Source: Fontibacter flavus (GTDB taxonomy: Bacteria > Bacteroidota > Bacteroidia > Cytophagales > Cyclobacteriaceae). Taken from it: 64,000 bases of DNA. Below are positions 24,499 to 32,185 of this stretch, in pieces. The stretch lies in assembly GCF_042432905.1 (NCBI RefSeq), contig NZ_JBHLWI010000038.1:1-64000 (forward strand). Reading direction: 5' to 3'. Numbering within the stretch: the stretch's first letter is position 1; every line of letters begins with the position of its first letter. The translations under genes were made by a program, and so were the position numbers. Below the pieces are notes generated by a model. That model was given only the letters and a program-made list of their open reading frames with translations, was not told the origin of the DNA and searched no databases.

Positions 24499-25080
24499 TT
24501 AGAATCCTACAAGAGACATTAAAGGGCCTAGGAATACATGTGTCATCAAGAAGCCACCGACCATAAAGAAAATGGTGGCAACTACTGATGGCCACTGAAG
24601 GGAACTGATACCCATAATGGCGTGACCGGAAGTACATCCACCTGCATATCTGGTACCGAAACCTACCAAGAAGCCACCGATCACAAAGAACAATAGGCCT
24701 TTAGCGGTGAACAGATTCTCCCATGAGAAAATCTCTGCTGGTAATAATTTGGAATAATCTGTGATTCCCAAAGCAGCCAAATCCTGTTGTGTAGCTTCAG
24801 CAACAACAATGGTATCAGGATTTGCCAAGAATGTAGTAGCGATAAAACCGCCAATCAGAATCCCTAATACGAATATCATGTTCCAAATTTCTTTTTTCCA
24901 ATCATACTTAAAGAAAGGAATGTTAGCTGGAACACACATGGCACAGGTGTGTCTCAGTGAAGATGAAATACCAAAGGTTTTGTTGCCAATAATCAGAAGA
25001 ACTGGCACTGTCAAACCGATAAGCGGTCCGGCTACCCACCATGGCCATGGCTGGGTGATCCAATCGATAAATTGTTCCAT
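24499..25080 (-). CDS. YeeE/YedE-type sulfur transporter, N-terminal half
   Basis: A 193-residue membrane protein with about five helices. GTRYAGGCTSGHAIMGISSLQ carries the conserved cysteine of the YeeE/YedE family, and an additional pair of cysteines occurs in HTCAMCVPAN. In YeeE of Spirochaeta these cysteines hand thiosulfate through the membrane. The partner half follows at 24485. It stands 91 nt after the second porin gene on the same strand and probably shares its transcript. Confidence 0.87.
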   Translation of the reverse strand: MEQFIDWITQPWPWWVAGPLIGLTVPVLLIIGNKTFGISSSLRHTCAMCVPANIPFFKYDWKKEIWNMIFVLGILIGGFIATTFLANPDTIVVAEATQQDLAALGITDYSKLLPAEIFSWENLFTAKGLLFFVIGGFLVGFGTRYAGGCTSGHAIMGISSLQWPSVVATIFFMVGGFLMTHVFLGPLMSLVGF

Positions 25081-25171
25081 TTGTTTTTGTTTGTTTTATT
25101 TTTTGTTTTTTTTCAATTGATGTTGAGTTCTTTACCTTTTTTCTTATGCTTTAATTGCACAAATCCTCATA

Positions 25172-26563
25172 TCAAAACCTATAATCCATTACTAAGTTTA
25201 TATTCCACATTTCCACCCTGTTGATCCTCAACCGGTCTGTCAACATTGAACGGTCCTGAGGAGCTTTATTCACAACCAAGAATTGTAAATTGACTCCGTC
25301 AAAATAATCCTTGAATTTATAATTCAACATTCCAGTGAAGTGGTAATAAGAAGGAATGCCATATTTATTGGTCCTAAATGAATCCATATTGGTATGGTTG
25401 ACTTTGCCGGCACCTAATTGAGCAAACAAACCTTTAACCGGAGTAATCAGGTCATACTTCAGCACTATAGCGTTCATGTCTCCACTTCCCTCATATCTTT
25501 CTCGCGCAAGACTGGCATAGAGAATTTCCCTTCCCCATTCCCTGGGAAATAGAAACCTTCCTTTGTCATTAATTCCCAGGAAATTGATCGACACATTGTG
25601 CCTTCCTGAGAATACACCAAGTTTTGCTCCAATTCCGGAAGTCTTTTCTCCCGGAACTATAAATGCTCTTTGGGTGTCAGGATTTCCCCCATCGTTTACA
25701 GCGAACTGATGAAAGCCCTGAATGCCTGTATGTATTCTAGTCTGACCAACATTCAGTATGTAATCTGACTGCAGAAAGCTCATATTAAACACATTTTCTG
25801 TATAATAATTCCATCCTTGCAAAGTCAAACCACTTTTGTGATACTGAACTCCGGTCATCGCGATTCCTTTTGATTCAATCCTTCCTTTGTAGTCTGAGGG
25901 TTCACCATATAGATTTCTTCCGAAAGGATATACTCCAAAGGAATCTTCTACAGAATACCAATCTACTGTGCCTCGGATCATTACAGAATTGATCCACATA
26001 GCAGAGATTTTTGTGTTCAGGCCTGAGTAGACAGCCGATAAACCGCTGAATACGTTTGGTCTCATTCTATTGTCCTGCTCGTTTAGCAAAGGACTGTTTA
26101 CTTTTTGTCTGCCTAATGTCAATTTGAACCTGTTTTTCCTATAAGAAACATAGAGCTCTTCCAGACGGTCTAGCCTGTTGGTATTGCTCAGGTCATTCAT
26201 GTCATAAAGCAACAGTTCGTATCTGTTTCCTGCTCCGGTAATCGGATCTGCAACTCTCACATTGTGCTCAAACACCTGAAAACTGAAGAATCCGTTAAAT
26301 CTGGCTTGGAAACCCTTCCACTCGGGAGTGGTATATCCTATGCCCGCTCCTGATGCCAGTGTTGCGTAGTTTAACAAATCCCCTTTATTGATGGTAGACA
26401 TAAAGAAGGATTTGATATGGAAGTCCACCTCTCCGCTTTTAAGCGTTTTGGCCAAACTTACCGTGTCTACTTGGACTGAATCAAGACTATCTGCTTCTTC
26501 AACTTGCCCCAATGACGGAAAAGCGAAGCCTGAAAACATGATTAATATCAGCAAACGCAGCAT
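25172..26563 (-). CDS. Outer-membrane porin-like beta-barrel (sulfur island copy 2)
   Basis: A 463-residue exported protein: signal peptide about residues 1-20, many amphipathic strands, and a C-terminal aromatic residue (MDYRF) as in beta-barrels. It is a paralogue of the 19008 gene, sharing DWYSVEDSFGVYPFGRNLYGEPSDYKG, NDGGNPDTQRAF, FLFPREWGRE and RERYEGSGD in the same order. ATG 26563 was chosen; a TTG lies two codons earlier. Its place directly before the YeeE pair suggests an outer-membrane gate feeding the thiosulfate importer. Confidence 0.7.
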   Translation of the reverse strand: MLRLLILIMFSGFAFPSLGQVEEADSLDSVQVDTVSLAKTLKSGEVDFHIKSFFMSTINKGDLLNYATLASGAGIGYTTPEWKGFQARFNGFFSFQVFEHNVRVADPITGAGNRYELLLYDMNDLSNTNRLDRLEELYVSYRKNRFKLTLGRQKVNSPLLNEQDNRMRPNVFSGLSAVYSGLNTKISAMWINSVMIRGTVDWYSVEDSFGVYPFGRNLYGEPSDYKGRIESKGIAMTGVQYHKSGLTLQGWNYYTENVFNMSFLQSDYILNVGQTRIHTGIQGFHQFAVNDGGNPDTQRAFIVPGEKTSGIGAKLGVFSGRHNVSINFLGINDKGRFLFPREWGREILYASLARERYEGSGDMNAIVLKYDLITPVKGLFAQLGAGKVNHTNMDSFRTNKYGIPSYYHFTGMLNYKFKDYFDGVNLQFLVVNKAPQDRSMLTDRLRINRVEMWNINLVMDYRF

Positions 26564-26566
26564 ATT

Positions 26567-26610
26567 CAAAATTGGTGATTCTTTTTGGCGAAATAAGTGA
26601 TATTTATCAC
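26567..26610 (-). promoter_or_regulatory. Crp/Fnr-like dyad with -7-like box before porin copy 2
   Basis: GTGATATTTATCAC (26597-26610) is a dyad matching except at its central pair. Minus-strand CAATTTTG (complement of 26567-26574) differs by one base from TAnnTTTG. The box edge is 36.5 nt from the dyad centre, the same as in front of the WCGPC thioredoxin. The predicted transcription start falls at or next to the ATG at 26563, so the message may be nearly leaderless. Confidence 0.45.
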
Positions 26611-26630
26611 CTAAGCTTTGGTTTAATTAA

Positions 26631-26659
26631 AAATGGCAAGACTTTAAGTCTTGCCATTT
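26631..26659 (-). terminator. Intrinsic terminator
   Basis: AAATGGCAAGACTT (26631-26644) and AAGTCTTGCCATTT (26646-26659) form a perfect 14-bp stem. On the minus strand it is followed by TTTTTAATT, so it ends the persulfide dioxygenase gene whose stop is at 26699. Confidence 0.85.
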
Positions 26660-26698
26660 GAGTTTTTGGGTAATTTAACGACTTTTTCTAAGTCTGGA

Positions 26699-28120
26699 TT
26701 ATAGCAAGGTAGTTGGGCACACGTAGTCACTCACCTTGAACAATCCCGAATCTTTGATAGCGTCAAAGCCACCTTTGATGTCGATCAGGTTTTCGAATCC
26801 TCTAGCTCTTAAGATTGAGTTGAAAACCATGGATCTATAACCACCGGCACAGTGAACATAATAGGTTTTGTCTTTATCAATCTTTGCCATGCTGTCATTG
26901 ATGTAATCCAAAGGAGCATTCTCAGCGTCAATAACATGCTCGCTCAAGTGCTCTGAATTTTTTCTGACGTCAAGGATGTTGACTTGACCTTCTTTTTCGA
27001 TGATGTTGGCCAACTCTTCGGTAGTGATAGAGGTAATGGTGTCTACTTCTCTTCCGTCTGCTTTCCAAGCTTCAAATCCGCCTTTCAAGTAACCGATTGA
27101 ATAGTCATATCCAACCCTTGCCAATCTGGTGATGACTTCCTCTTCTCTGCCTTCTTCAGCTACAATTAGGATTTCTTGCTTCAGATCAGGAATCAAAGCA
27201 CCTACCCAAACTGCAAAACTTCCGTCGATACCGATGTTAATAGAGTTAGGGATGAATCCCTTAGCAAATACTTGAGCATCTCTAGTGTCCAAAACCACTG
27301 CGCCTGTTTCATTGGCGGCTGCTTCAAATGCAGCTGGACTCAATGGATTGAAACCTCTGTTCAACACCTCATCGATAGAATCATATCCTTGGATGTTCAT
27401 CATCACGTTCTGAGGGAAGTATGCTGGAGGAGGGGTCAAACCTGTAGTGACTTCTTTGATGAATTCTTCTTTGGTCATCTCTTGAAGCGCATAGTTGGTC
27501 TTCTTCTGATTTCCCAAAGTATCGGTAGTTTCTTTGCTCATGTTTTTACCGCAAGCACTACCTGCGCCATGTGCAGGATAGACAATGATGTCATCTGCCA
27601 AAGGCATGATTTTGTTTCTCAATGATTCGTATAGGTGACCTGCAAGTTTTTCTTGTGTCAGATCAGCTACTACTTTCTGTGCAAGGTCAGGACGGCCTAC
27701 ATCTCCGATAAATAAAGTGTCACCAGTAAATAAAGCTTCTTCTTTTCCTTCTTCGTTGATCAAAAGGAAACAGCTACTTTCCATAGTATGACCTGGAGTA
27801 TGAATCACTTTGATTTTAACATTTCCAAGTTCGAAAATTTGGTTGTCTTCAGCGATAACTGCATCAAATCCCATTTTCATCCCAGTAGGACCGAATACAA
27901 TTGGAGCACCTGTTTTAGCGGATAAATCTTTGTGGCCGGATACGAAGTCAGCATGGAAGTGTGTTTCAAATACATATTTGATTTTTGCACCATTGTTTTC
28001 AGCCTTTTCAATGTATGGCTGAACTTCTCTCAAAGGGTCAATGATGGCTGCTTCTCCATTGGACTCGATGTAATATGCTCCTTGAGCCAAACATCCGGTG
28101 TAGATTTGTTCGATAATCAT
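26699..28120 (-). CDS. CstB-like persulfide dioxygenase with pseudo-rhodanese and rhodanese domains
   Basis: A 473-residue cytoplasmic enzyme. An ETHE1-type metallo-beta-lactamase domain (about 1-245) shows THFHADFVSGH, HTPGHTMESSC and FTGDTLFIGDVGRPD, the Fe(II) ligands of persulfide dioxygenases. A first rhodanese domain (about 262-355) has VAEEGREEE where the Cys loop should be, so it is inactive. A second one (about 370-465) has the active loop YVHCAGGYRS. This order equals that of Staphylococcus CstB, which oxidises persulfides and transfers sulfane sulfur to make thiosulfate. It lies behind a Crp/Fnr-like site. Confidence 0.88.
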   Translation of the reverse strand: MIIEQIYTGCLAQGAYYIESNGEAAIIDPLREVQPYIEKAENNGAKIKYVFETHFHADFVSGHKDLSAKTGAPIVFGPTGMKMGFDAVIAEDNQIFELGNVKIKVIHTPGHTMESSCFLLINEEGKEEALFTGDTLFIGDVGRPDLAQKVVADLTQEKLAGHLYESLRNKIMPLADDIIVYPAHGAGSACGKNMSKETTDTLGNQKKTNYALQEMTKEEFIKEVTTGLTPPPAYFPQNVMMNIQGYDSIDEVLNRGFNPLSPAAFEAAANETGAVVLDTRDAQVFAKGFIPNSINIGIDGSFAVWVGALIPDLKQEILIVAEEGREEEVITRLARVGYDYSIGYLKGGFEAWKADGREVDTITSITTEELANIIEKEGQVNILDVRKNSEHLSEHVIDAENAPLDYINDSMAKIDKDKTYYVHCAGGYRSMVFNSILRARGFENLIDIKGGFDAIKDSGLFKVSDYVCPTTLL

Positions 28121-28154
28121 ATTCTTTATTTTGTTTTTTCGGTTAATGATGATG

Positions 28155-28199
28155 TAAAATTATATTGGTTGTATGGACTGTAAAATGACTTTTGTCACA
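28155..28199 (-). promoter_or_regulatory. Crp/Fnr-like site with -7-like box before the persulfide dioxygenase
   Basis: TGACTTTTGTCACA (28186-28199) forms the core of a 16-bp dyad centred at 28191.5; one half-site is good (TGTGA on the minus strand), the other partial. Minus-strand TAATTTTA (complement of 28155-28162) is one base off TAnnTTTG, 36.5 nt from that centre. The predicted leader is about 31 nt to ATG 28120. Confidence 0.45.
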
Positions 28200-28207
28200 T
28201 TTACAAT

Positions 28208-28528
28208 TTATACATTTTCGGTGATGTTGTCAGTGATTACTTTTACCAATTGATGTGCAGGTACGACTCCGGATTGCCTCCAGACGATCTGTCCATTTTG
28301 GAAAAGGATAAGTGTAGGGACGCCACGTACTTGGAATTTACTTGCCGCCATTGGGTTTTTATCTACATCCACTTTGATGATTTTGATTTTATCACCCAGT
28401 TGACGTGAGGTATCCTCTAAGATAGGCTGCATCATTTGGCAAGGGCCGCACCAAGTGGCAAAAAAATCTACCAATACAGGCGTTTCACCTGCTATCAATT
28501 CGCTAAATGTTTTAGGTTGTGCACTCAT
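28208..28528 (-). CDS. Thioredoxin (WCGPC)
   Basis: A 106-residue thioredoxin of standard length. The active site ATWCGPCQMMQP lies near residues 29-33, and GVPTLILFQNGQ contains the cis-proline. There is no signal peptide, so it acts in the cytoplasm as a disulfide or persulfide reductant. It stands at the head of the sulfur island, 88 nt upstream of the persulfide dioxygenase gene, with its own promoter and a Crp/Fnr-like site. A role in removing sulfane sulfur is plausible; general thiol reduction cannot be excluded. Confidence 0.92.
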   Translation of the reverse strand: MSAQPKTFSELIAGETPVLVDFFATWCGPCQMMQPILEDTSRQLGDKIKIIKVDVDKNPMAASKFQVRGVPTLILFQNGQIVWRQSGVVPAHQLVKVITDNITENV

Positions 28529-28557
28529 GGTCTTATTGTTTAATTTTTTTGATGATA

Positions 28558-28602
28558 CAAAGCTAGGGTCAAAATTGACCTATTACAGTAATTTTTATCA
28601 CA
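28558..28602 (-). promoter_or_regulatory. Thioredoxin promoter with palindrome and Crp/Fnr-like site
   Basis: Minus-strand TAGCTTTG (complement of 28558-28565) matches the -7 consensus. GGTCAAAATTGACC (28567-28580), a perfect 14-bp palindrome, touches it. AGTAATTTTTATCACA (28587-28602) is a Crp/Fnr-like dyad with one good half-site, centred 36.5 nt from the box edge. Two different dyads suggest two regulators at this promoter. Confidence 0.5.
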
Positions 28603-28680
28603 AATCCTTAAATGCTGTTAAAATCTGATCTCATTAAGATTAATTGATTATTTTCGCCCTTCACAACTATTTAAATAACA

Positions 28681-31662
28681 ATGCTAGATTATAAAAAGGT
28701 CAATAACCTAACAGGATGGTTGGTTTTTATTGTTTCTACGTTAGTCTATGTCCTTACGGTCGAAGAAACAGCCAGTTTTTGGGATCCGGGAGAATTTATT
28801 GCGGTTTCCTATAAACTGCAGGTGCCACATCCGCCTGGGGCGCCGTTTTTCTTGTTGATTTATAGAATGTTCGGCTTTTTTGCTTTCGGAGATGGACTTG
28901 CTGTTGCCTATTGGATGAATGTGGGCAGTGCCTTGTTTTCTGGCTTTACCATACTTTTCCTCTTTTGGTCAATTACACTTTTTGGAAGAAAGTTATTCCA
29001 GATTAAAAAAGGTAATGAGAGTAAAGGTCAGACCATTAGCCTGATTGGAGCAGGGATTGTAGGTGCCATGGCTTATGCTTTCACAGATAGTTTTTGGTTT
29101 TCCGCAGTTGAGGCTGAAGTTTATGCCATGTCCTCCTTCTTTACTGCTATTGTAATCTGGGCCTTTCTGAAGTGGGATGTCATAGAGGATCCTAAAGAAG
29201 AAAATAAATGGATGATTTTTATAGCTTACCTGGTTGGGCTTTCTATTGGTGTCCACTTGCTCAACTTGGTGACATTGCCGGCATTGGCCTTGATATACTA
29301 TTTCAAAAAGTACCCCAACCCAAACCTAAAAGGTGCCTTTATCGCCTTATTATTGGGAGGAGTAGCGTTGATTGTCATCAATAACCTCATTATTCCCGGA
29401 TTACCAAGCTTGGCAGGATCTATAGAAATCTTTTTTGTCAATAGCATAGGGCTGCCTTTTGGTTCCGGTATTGTGGTGTTCTCCGCTGTATTCCTGGGTT
29501 CTTTGATATATGGTATTCTGTATTCGATCAAAAAACAAAAGGTCATTTTGAACACCGTTCTTCTGTCCTTGACTTTTATATTAATAGGCTATGGTTCTTA
29601 TGCTTTGATTGTCATCAGGGCAAATCAGGATCCCGTGATCAATGAAAATGCTCCAAAGGACATCATCAGTTATGTTTCCTATTTGAAGCGGGAGCAGTAT
29701 GGTTATAGGCCTTTACTGCATGGACAGTATTTTGATGCAGAACTTACTGATCAAAAAGAAGGTGCGCCGATTTATCTAAAAGGAAAGGATAAATATGAGG
29801 TGGTGGATTACGCTACGGTCAATGTTTACGACCCTTCCAGGACCACCATTTTGCCTAGAATTTATTCCACTCAAGAAAGGCACAAACAAATTTACCGTTC
29901 CAAGTTAGGACTTCGGGAAGGTCAAAAGCCAACTTTTGGGGATAACCTCTATTTTATGTTTTCCCATCAATTAGGGCATATGTACTGGAGGTATTTTATG
30001 TGGAATTTTTCAGGTAGGGAAAGCGACCTGTCAGATGCCCCTTGGTTGGGTATCGCGGACTTTTTCTCAGATAAATTTCCGGATTATATCAAGCAGAATA
30101 AGGCCCACAATAACTACCTGATGTTACCTTTGATTCTGGGCTTAATTGGATTGTTTTTTCAGGCCAAGCATGATCCAAAATCATTTTACATTAACACCAT
30201 GCTATTCCTGATGATGGGTGTAGTGCTGGTTTTGTACCTGAATTCTCCACCTGTAGAACCAAGAGAGAGGGATTACATCTATGTAGGTTCATTCTATGCA
30301 TTCGCGATATGGATTGGAATAGGAGTAATGGCATTGGCACATTGGATTGCAAAACTAAATAAAAACCTAGCTGTGGCAGGGATTATAGCAACCTTGATTA
30401 CCTTTCCTGTACCTGTTTTGCTTGCTTCCCAAAACTGGGATGACCACAACAGACAAGGCAGGTATTTCTCTGTAGATTCTGCCAGAAACTTCCTTGCTTC
30501 ATGTGCTCCAAATGCGATATTATTTACAGGAGGGGACAATGATACCTTCCCGCTATGGTATGTGCAGGAAGTGGAAGGTTTCAGAACTGACGTCAGGGTA
30601 GTGGTATTGAGTTATTTCGATACAGATTGGTATGTTGAGCAAATGACCAGACCTGTCAATGAATCAGCGGCATTACCGTTTTCCCTTGAAAATAAAAATT
30701 ACCGAAAGGGAACAAATGATGTCCTTTACGTCATGGACAGGCAAAATCTTGAAGCTATTTCAGTAACGGAATACCTGAAGTTATTGAAAAATGAAAGTGA
30801 TTTACTCAAGTTAAGTTCCGGAGGAAAGACAACTTTCAATATGGTGCCTTCCCGCAACTTGATTTTGGATGTGGATATCGAAAAGGTCTATAATCAAGGC
30901 TTGATTCCTGAGGGAATGGAAGGCTTGATGACGGATCAAATAAACCTCAGGGTGAAAGGCAATTACCTGACTAAAGGAAATCTGATGCTGATTGACCTGA
31001 TCGCTACCAATAACTGGGAGAGACCAATCTATTTCAACAACACTTCTTTGGCGACCATCAGTTTGGATATTGAAGACTATGTGGTGATGGAAGGACTAAC
31101 GTATAGATTGCTTCCTGTTCGCAAACCTCAAGGGATGAGATCGGAATTGGTCAATACTGACCTGGCATTCAAAAATGTGATGGAGAACTTTGCTTTTCGA
31201 GGCATGGATAACCCTGATAATTATTTCGATGATGAATTCAGGAGGTTTACTTCTAATCACAGATCTGCCATCAATGCCATCGCGATTGGGTTGCTGGATG
31301 AAGACGATTTGGAAAGAGCTGCAGAAGTCCTGAAATATAGCCTGGAAGCCATGCCTGACAAAGCAGTCCCTTATGACTTGGCAAGCGGTCAAATGGTGCC
31401 ATTGCTTTTCGAAGTAGGAGAAGATGATCTGGCCTTGGATATTGTGGAAAAAATCGCTCATAAGTCAACTCAGATGTTGGATTTCTATGATAAGGAAGGC
31501 AGGGAATTTGACAGAGAAGCTATGATTTCCATAGAAATGCTCAAATACTTTATTCCACTTTTGGAGGAAAGAGGATATACTGAACTTGCTTCACAAATGA
31601 AAAAAGACCTGGAAAAAATTCTAGGGCCGGTGTCCTCTGGAAGTATGTTGGATAGAATGTGA
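28681..31662 (+). CDS. DUF2723 membrane protein, O-mannosyltransferase-like
   Basis: A 993-residue protein with an N-terminal DUF2723 domain: EETASFWDPGEFIAVSYKLQVPHPPGAPFF carries the acidic motif typical of GT-C glycosyltransferases at the first outer loop. About eleven or twelve helices follow up to residue 590, then a large periplasmic part with helical repeats. The family (related to eukaryotic TMEM260) occurs widely in Bacteroidetes and is thought to glycosylate secreted proteins from a lipid-linked sugar. It is monocistronic; the stop codon is followed within one base by a 7-bp repeat array. Confidence 0.88.
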   Translation: MLDYKKVNNLTGWLVFIVSTLVYVLTVEETASFWDPGEFIAVSYKLQVPHPPGAPFFLLIYRMFGFFAFGDGLAVAYWMNVGSALFSGFTILFLFWSITLFGRKLFQIKKGNESKGQTISLIGAGIVGAMAYAFTDSFWFSAVEAEVYAMSSFFTAIVIWAFLKWDVIEDPKEENKWMIFIAYLVGLSIGVHLLNLVTLPALALIYYFKKYPNPNLKGAFIALLLGGVALIVINNLIIPGLPSLAGSIEIFFVNSIGLPFGSGIVVFSAVFLGSLIYGILYSIKKQKVILNTVLLSLTFILIGYGSYALIVIRANQDPVINENAPKDIISYVSYLKREQYGYRPLLHGQYFDAELTDQKEGAPIYLKGKDKYEVVDYATVNVYDPSRTTILPRIYSTQERHKQIYRSKLGLREGQKPTFGDNLYFMFSHQLGHMYWRYFMWNFSGRESDLSDAPWLGIADFFSDKFPDYIKQNKAHNNYLMLPLILGLIGLFFQAKHDPKSFYINTMLFLMMGVVLVLYLNSPPVEPRERDYIYVGSFYAFAIWIGIGVMALAHWIAKLNKNLAVAGIIATLITFPVPVLLASQNWDDHNRQGRYFSVDSARNFLASCAPNAILFTGGDNDTFPLWYVQEVEGFRTDVRVVVLSYFDTDWYVEQMTRPVNESAALPFSLENKNYRKGTNDVLYVMDRQNLEAISVTEYLKLLKNESDLLKLSSGGKTTFNMVPSRNLILDVDIEKVYNQGLIPEGMEGLMTDQINLRVKGNYLTKGNLMLIDLIATNNWERPIYFNNTSLATISLDIEDYVVMEGLTYRLLPVRKPQGMRSELVNTDLAFKNVMENFAFRGMDNPDNYFDDEFRRFTSNHRSAINAIAIGLLDEDDLERAAEVLKYSLEAMPDKAVPYDLASGQMVPLLFEVGEDDLALDIVEKIAHKSTQMLDFYDKEGREFDREAMISIEMLKYFIPLLEERGYTELASQMKKDLEKILGPVSSGSMLDRM

Positions 31663-31663
31663 G

Positions 31664-31768
31664 AGAAGAGAGATATGAGAAGCGAGAGGCTAGAAACTAG
31701 AGTCTAGAAGCAAGAAACAAGAAGCGAGAGACAAGAAACGAGAGGCTAGAAACTTGAAACTAGATTTT
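31664..31768 (+). repeat. Degenerate heptameric repeat array, 15 units in phase
   Basis: Starting one base after the stop of the DUF2723 gene, fifteen consecutive 7-mers follow without gaps: AGAAGAG, AGATATG, AGAAGCG, AGAGGCT, AGAAACT, AGAGTCT, AGAAGCA, AGAAACA and so on, consensus AGARRCN. The unit ends at AGATTTT. No translation frame is kept by a 7-nt period, so it is not coding. A related array follows rlmB at 37566-37656. Confidence 0.8.
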
Positions 31769-31804
31769 TTGAATCTACCTGCCTAAGGTAGGTGCGAGAA
31801 AAGA

Positions 31805-31875
31805 GGAATGCCGGAAGTAGCATTCCGGGAATGGACCACTGGGGTTGTTGAAACCTTGGTGGTCTTTTTTTTTTT
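31805..31875 (+). terminator. Hairpins and intrinsic terminator
   Basis: GGAATGC/GCATTCC (31805-31828) forms a first hairpin. GACCAC (31834) and GGTGGTC (to 31864), with inner GGTT/AACC pairing, form a second, followed directly by eleven T. This ends the transcript of the DUF2723 gene and its repeat array. Confidence 0.75.
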
Positions 31876-31903
31876 AGAAGCAAGAGACAAGAAGCAAGAA
31901 AGA
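31876..31903 (+). repeat. Four more heptamers after the terminator
   Basis: AGAAGCA, AGAGACA, AGAAGCA and AGAAAGA follow the T-run in phase. They are the same unit type as at 31664-31768, so the terminator sits inside, or was inserted into, a longer array. From 31904 to 32185 nothing else recognisable was seen apart from AT-rich promoter-like sequence near 32169-32176. Confidence 0.65.
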
Positions 31904-32185
31904 AATGTTTGGAAGCAGAAGGGTATGAGAGGAGTGCAACTAGGATATAAGCAAAAGGTCTGGCCAAAAGAGTAACCTTGTTATTTCCCGGATTTAAAGG
32001 TGATTATGAATAGTCAGCAGTTGCATGGGCGCTGTCTACAAGCATGTCTTTTCCATAGTATATACAGCAATGAATGTCAAAAAATATTGCTAAATAATGA
32101 TGTTAGTCATATTTTGTTTTAATTGATTTTGCTAAATTTATATTCTGAAAATATTAATGTTATCGGTATATATTTGTTATTTTTT

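Noticed and set aside
31664..31903. CRISPR array
   Set aside because: Units are 7 bp without spacers; no cas genes in the window.
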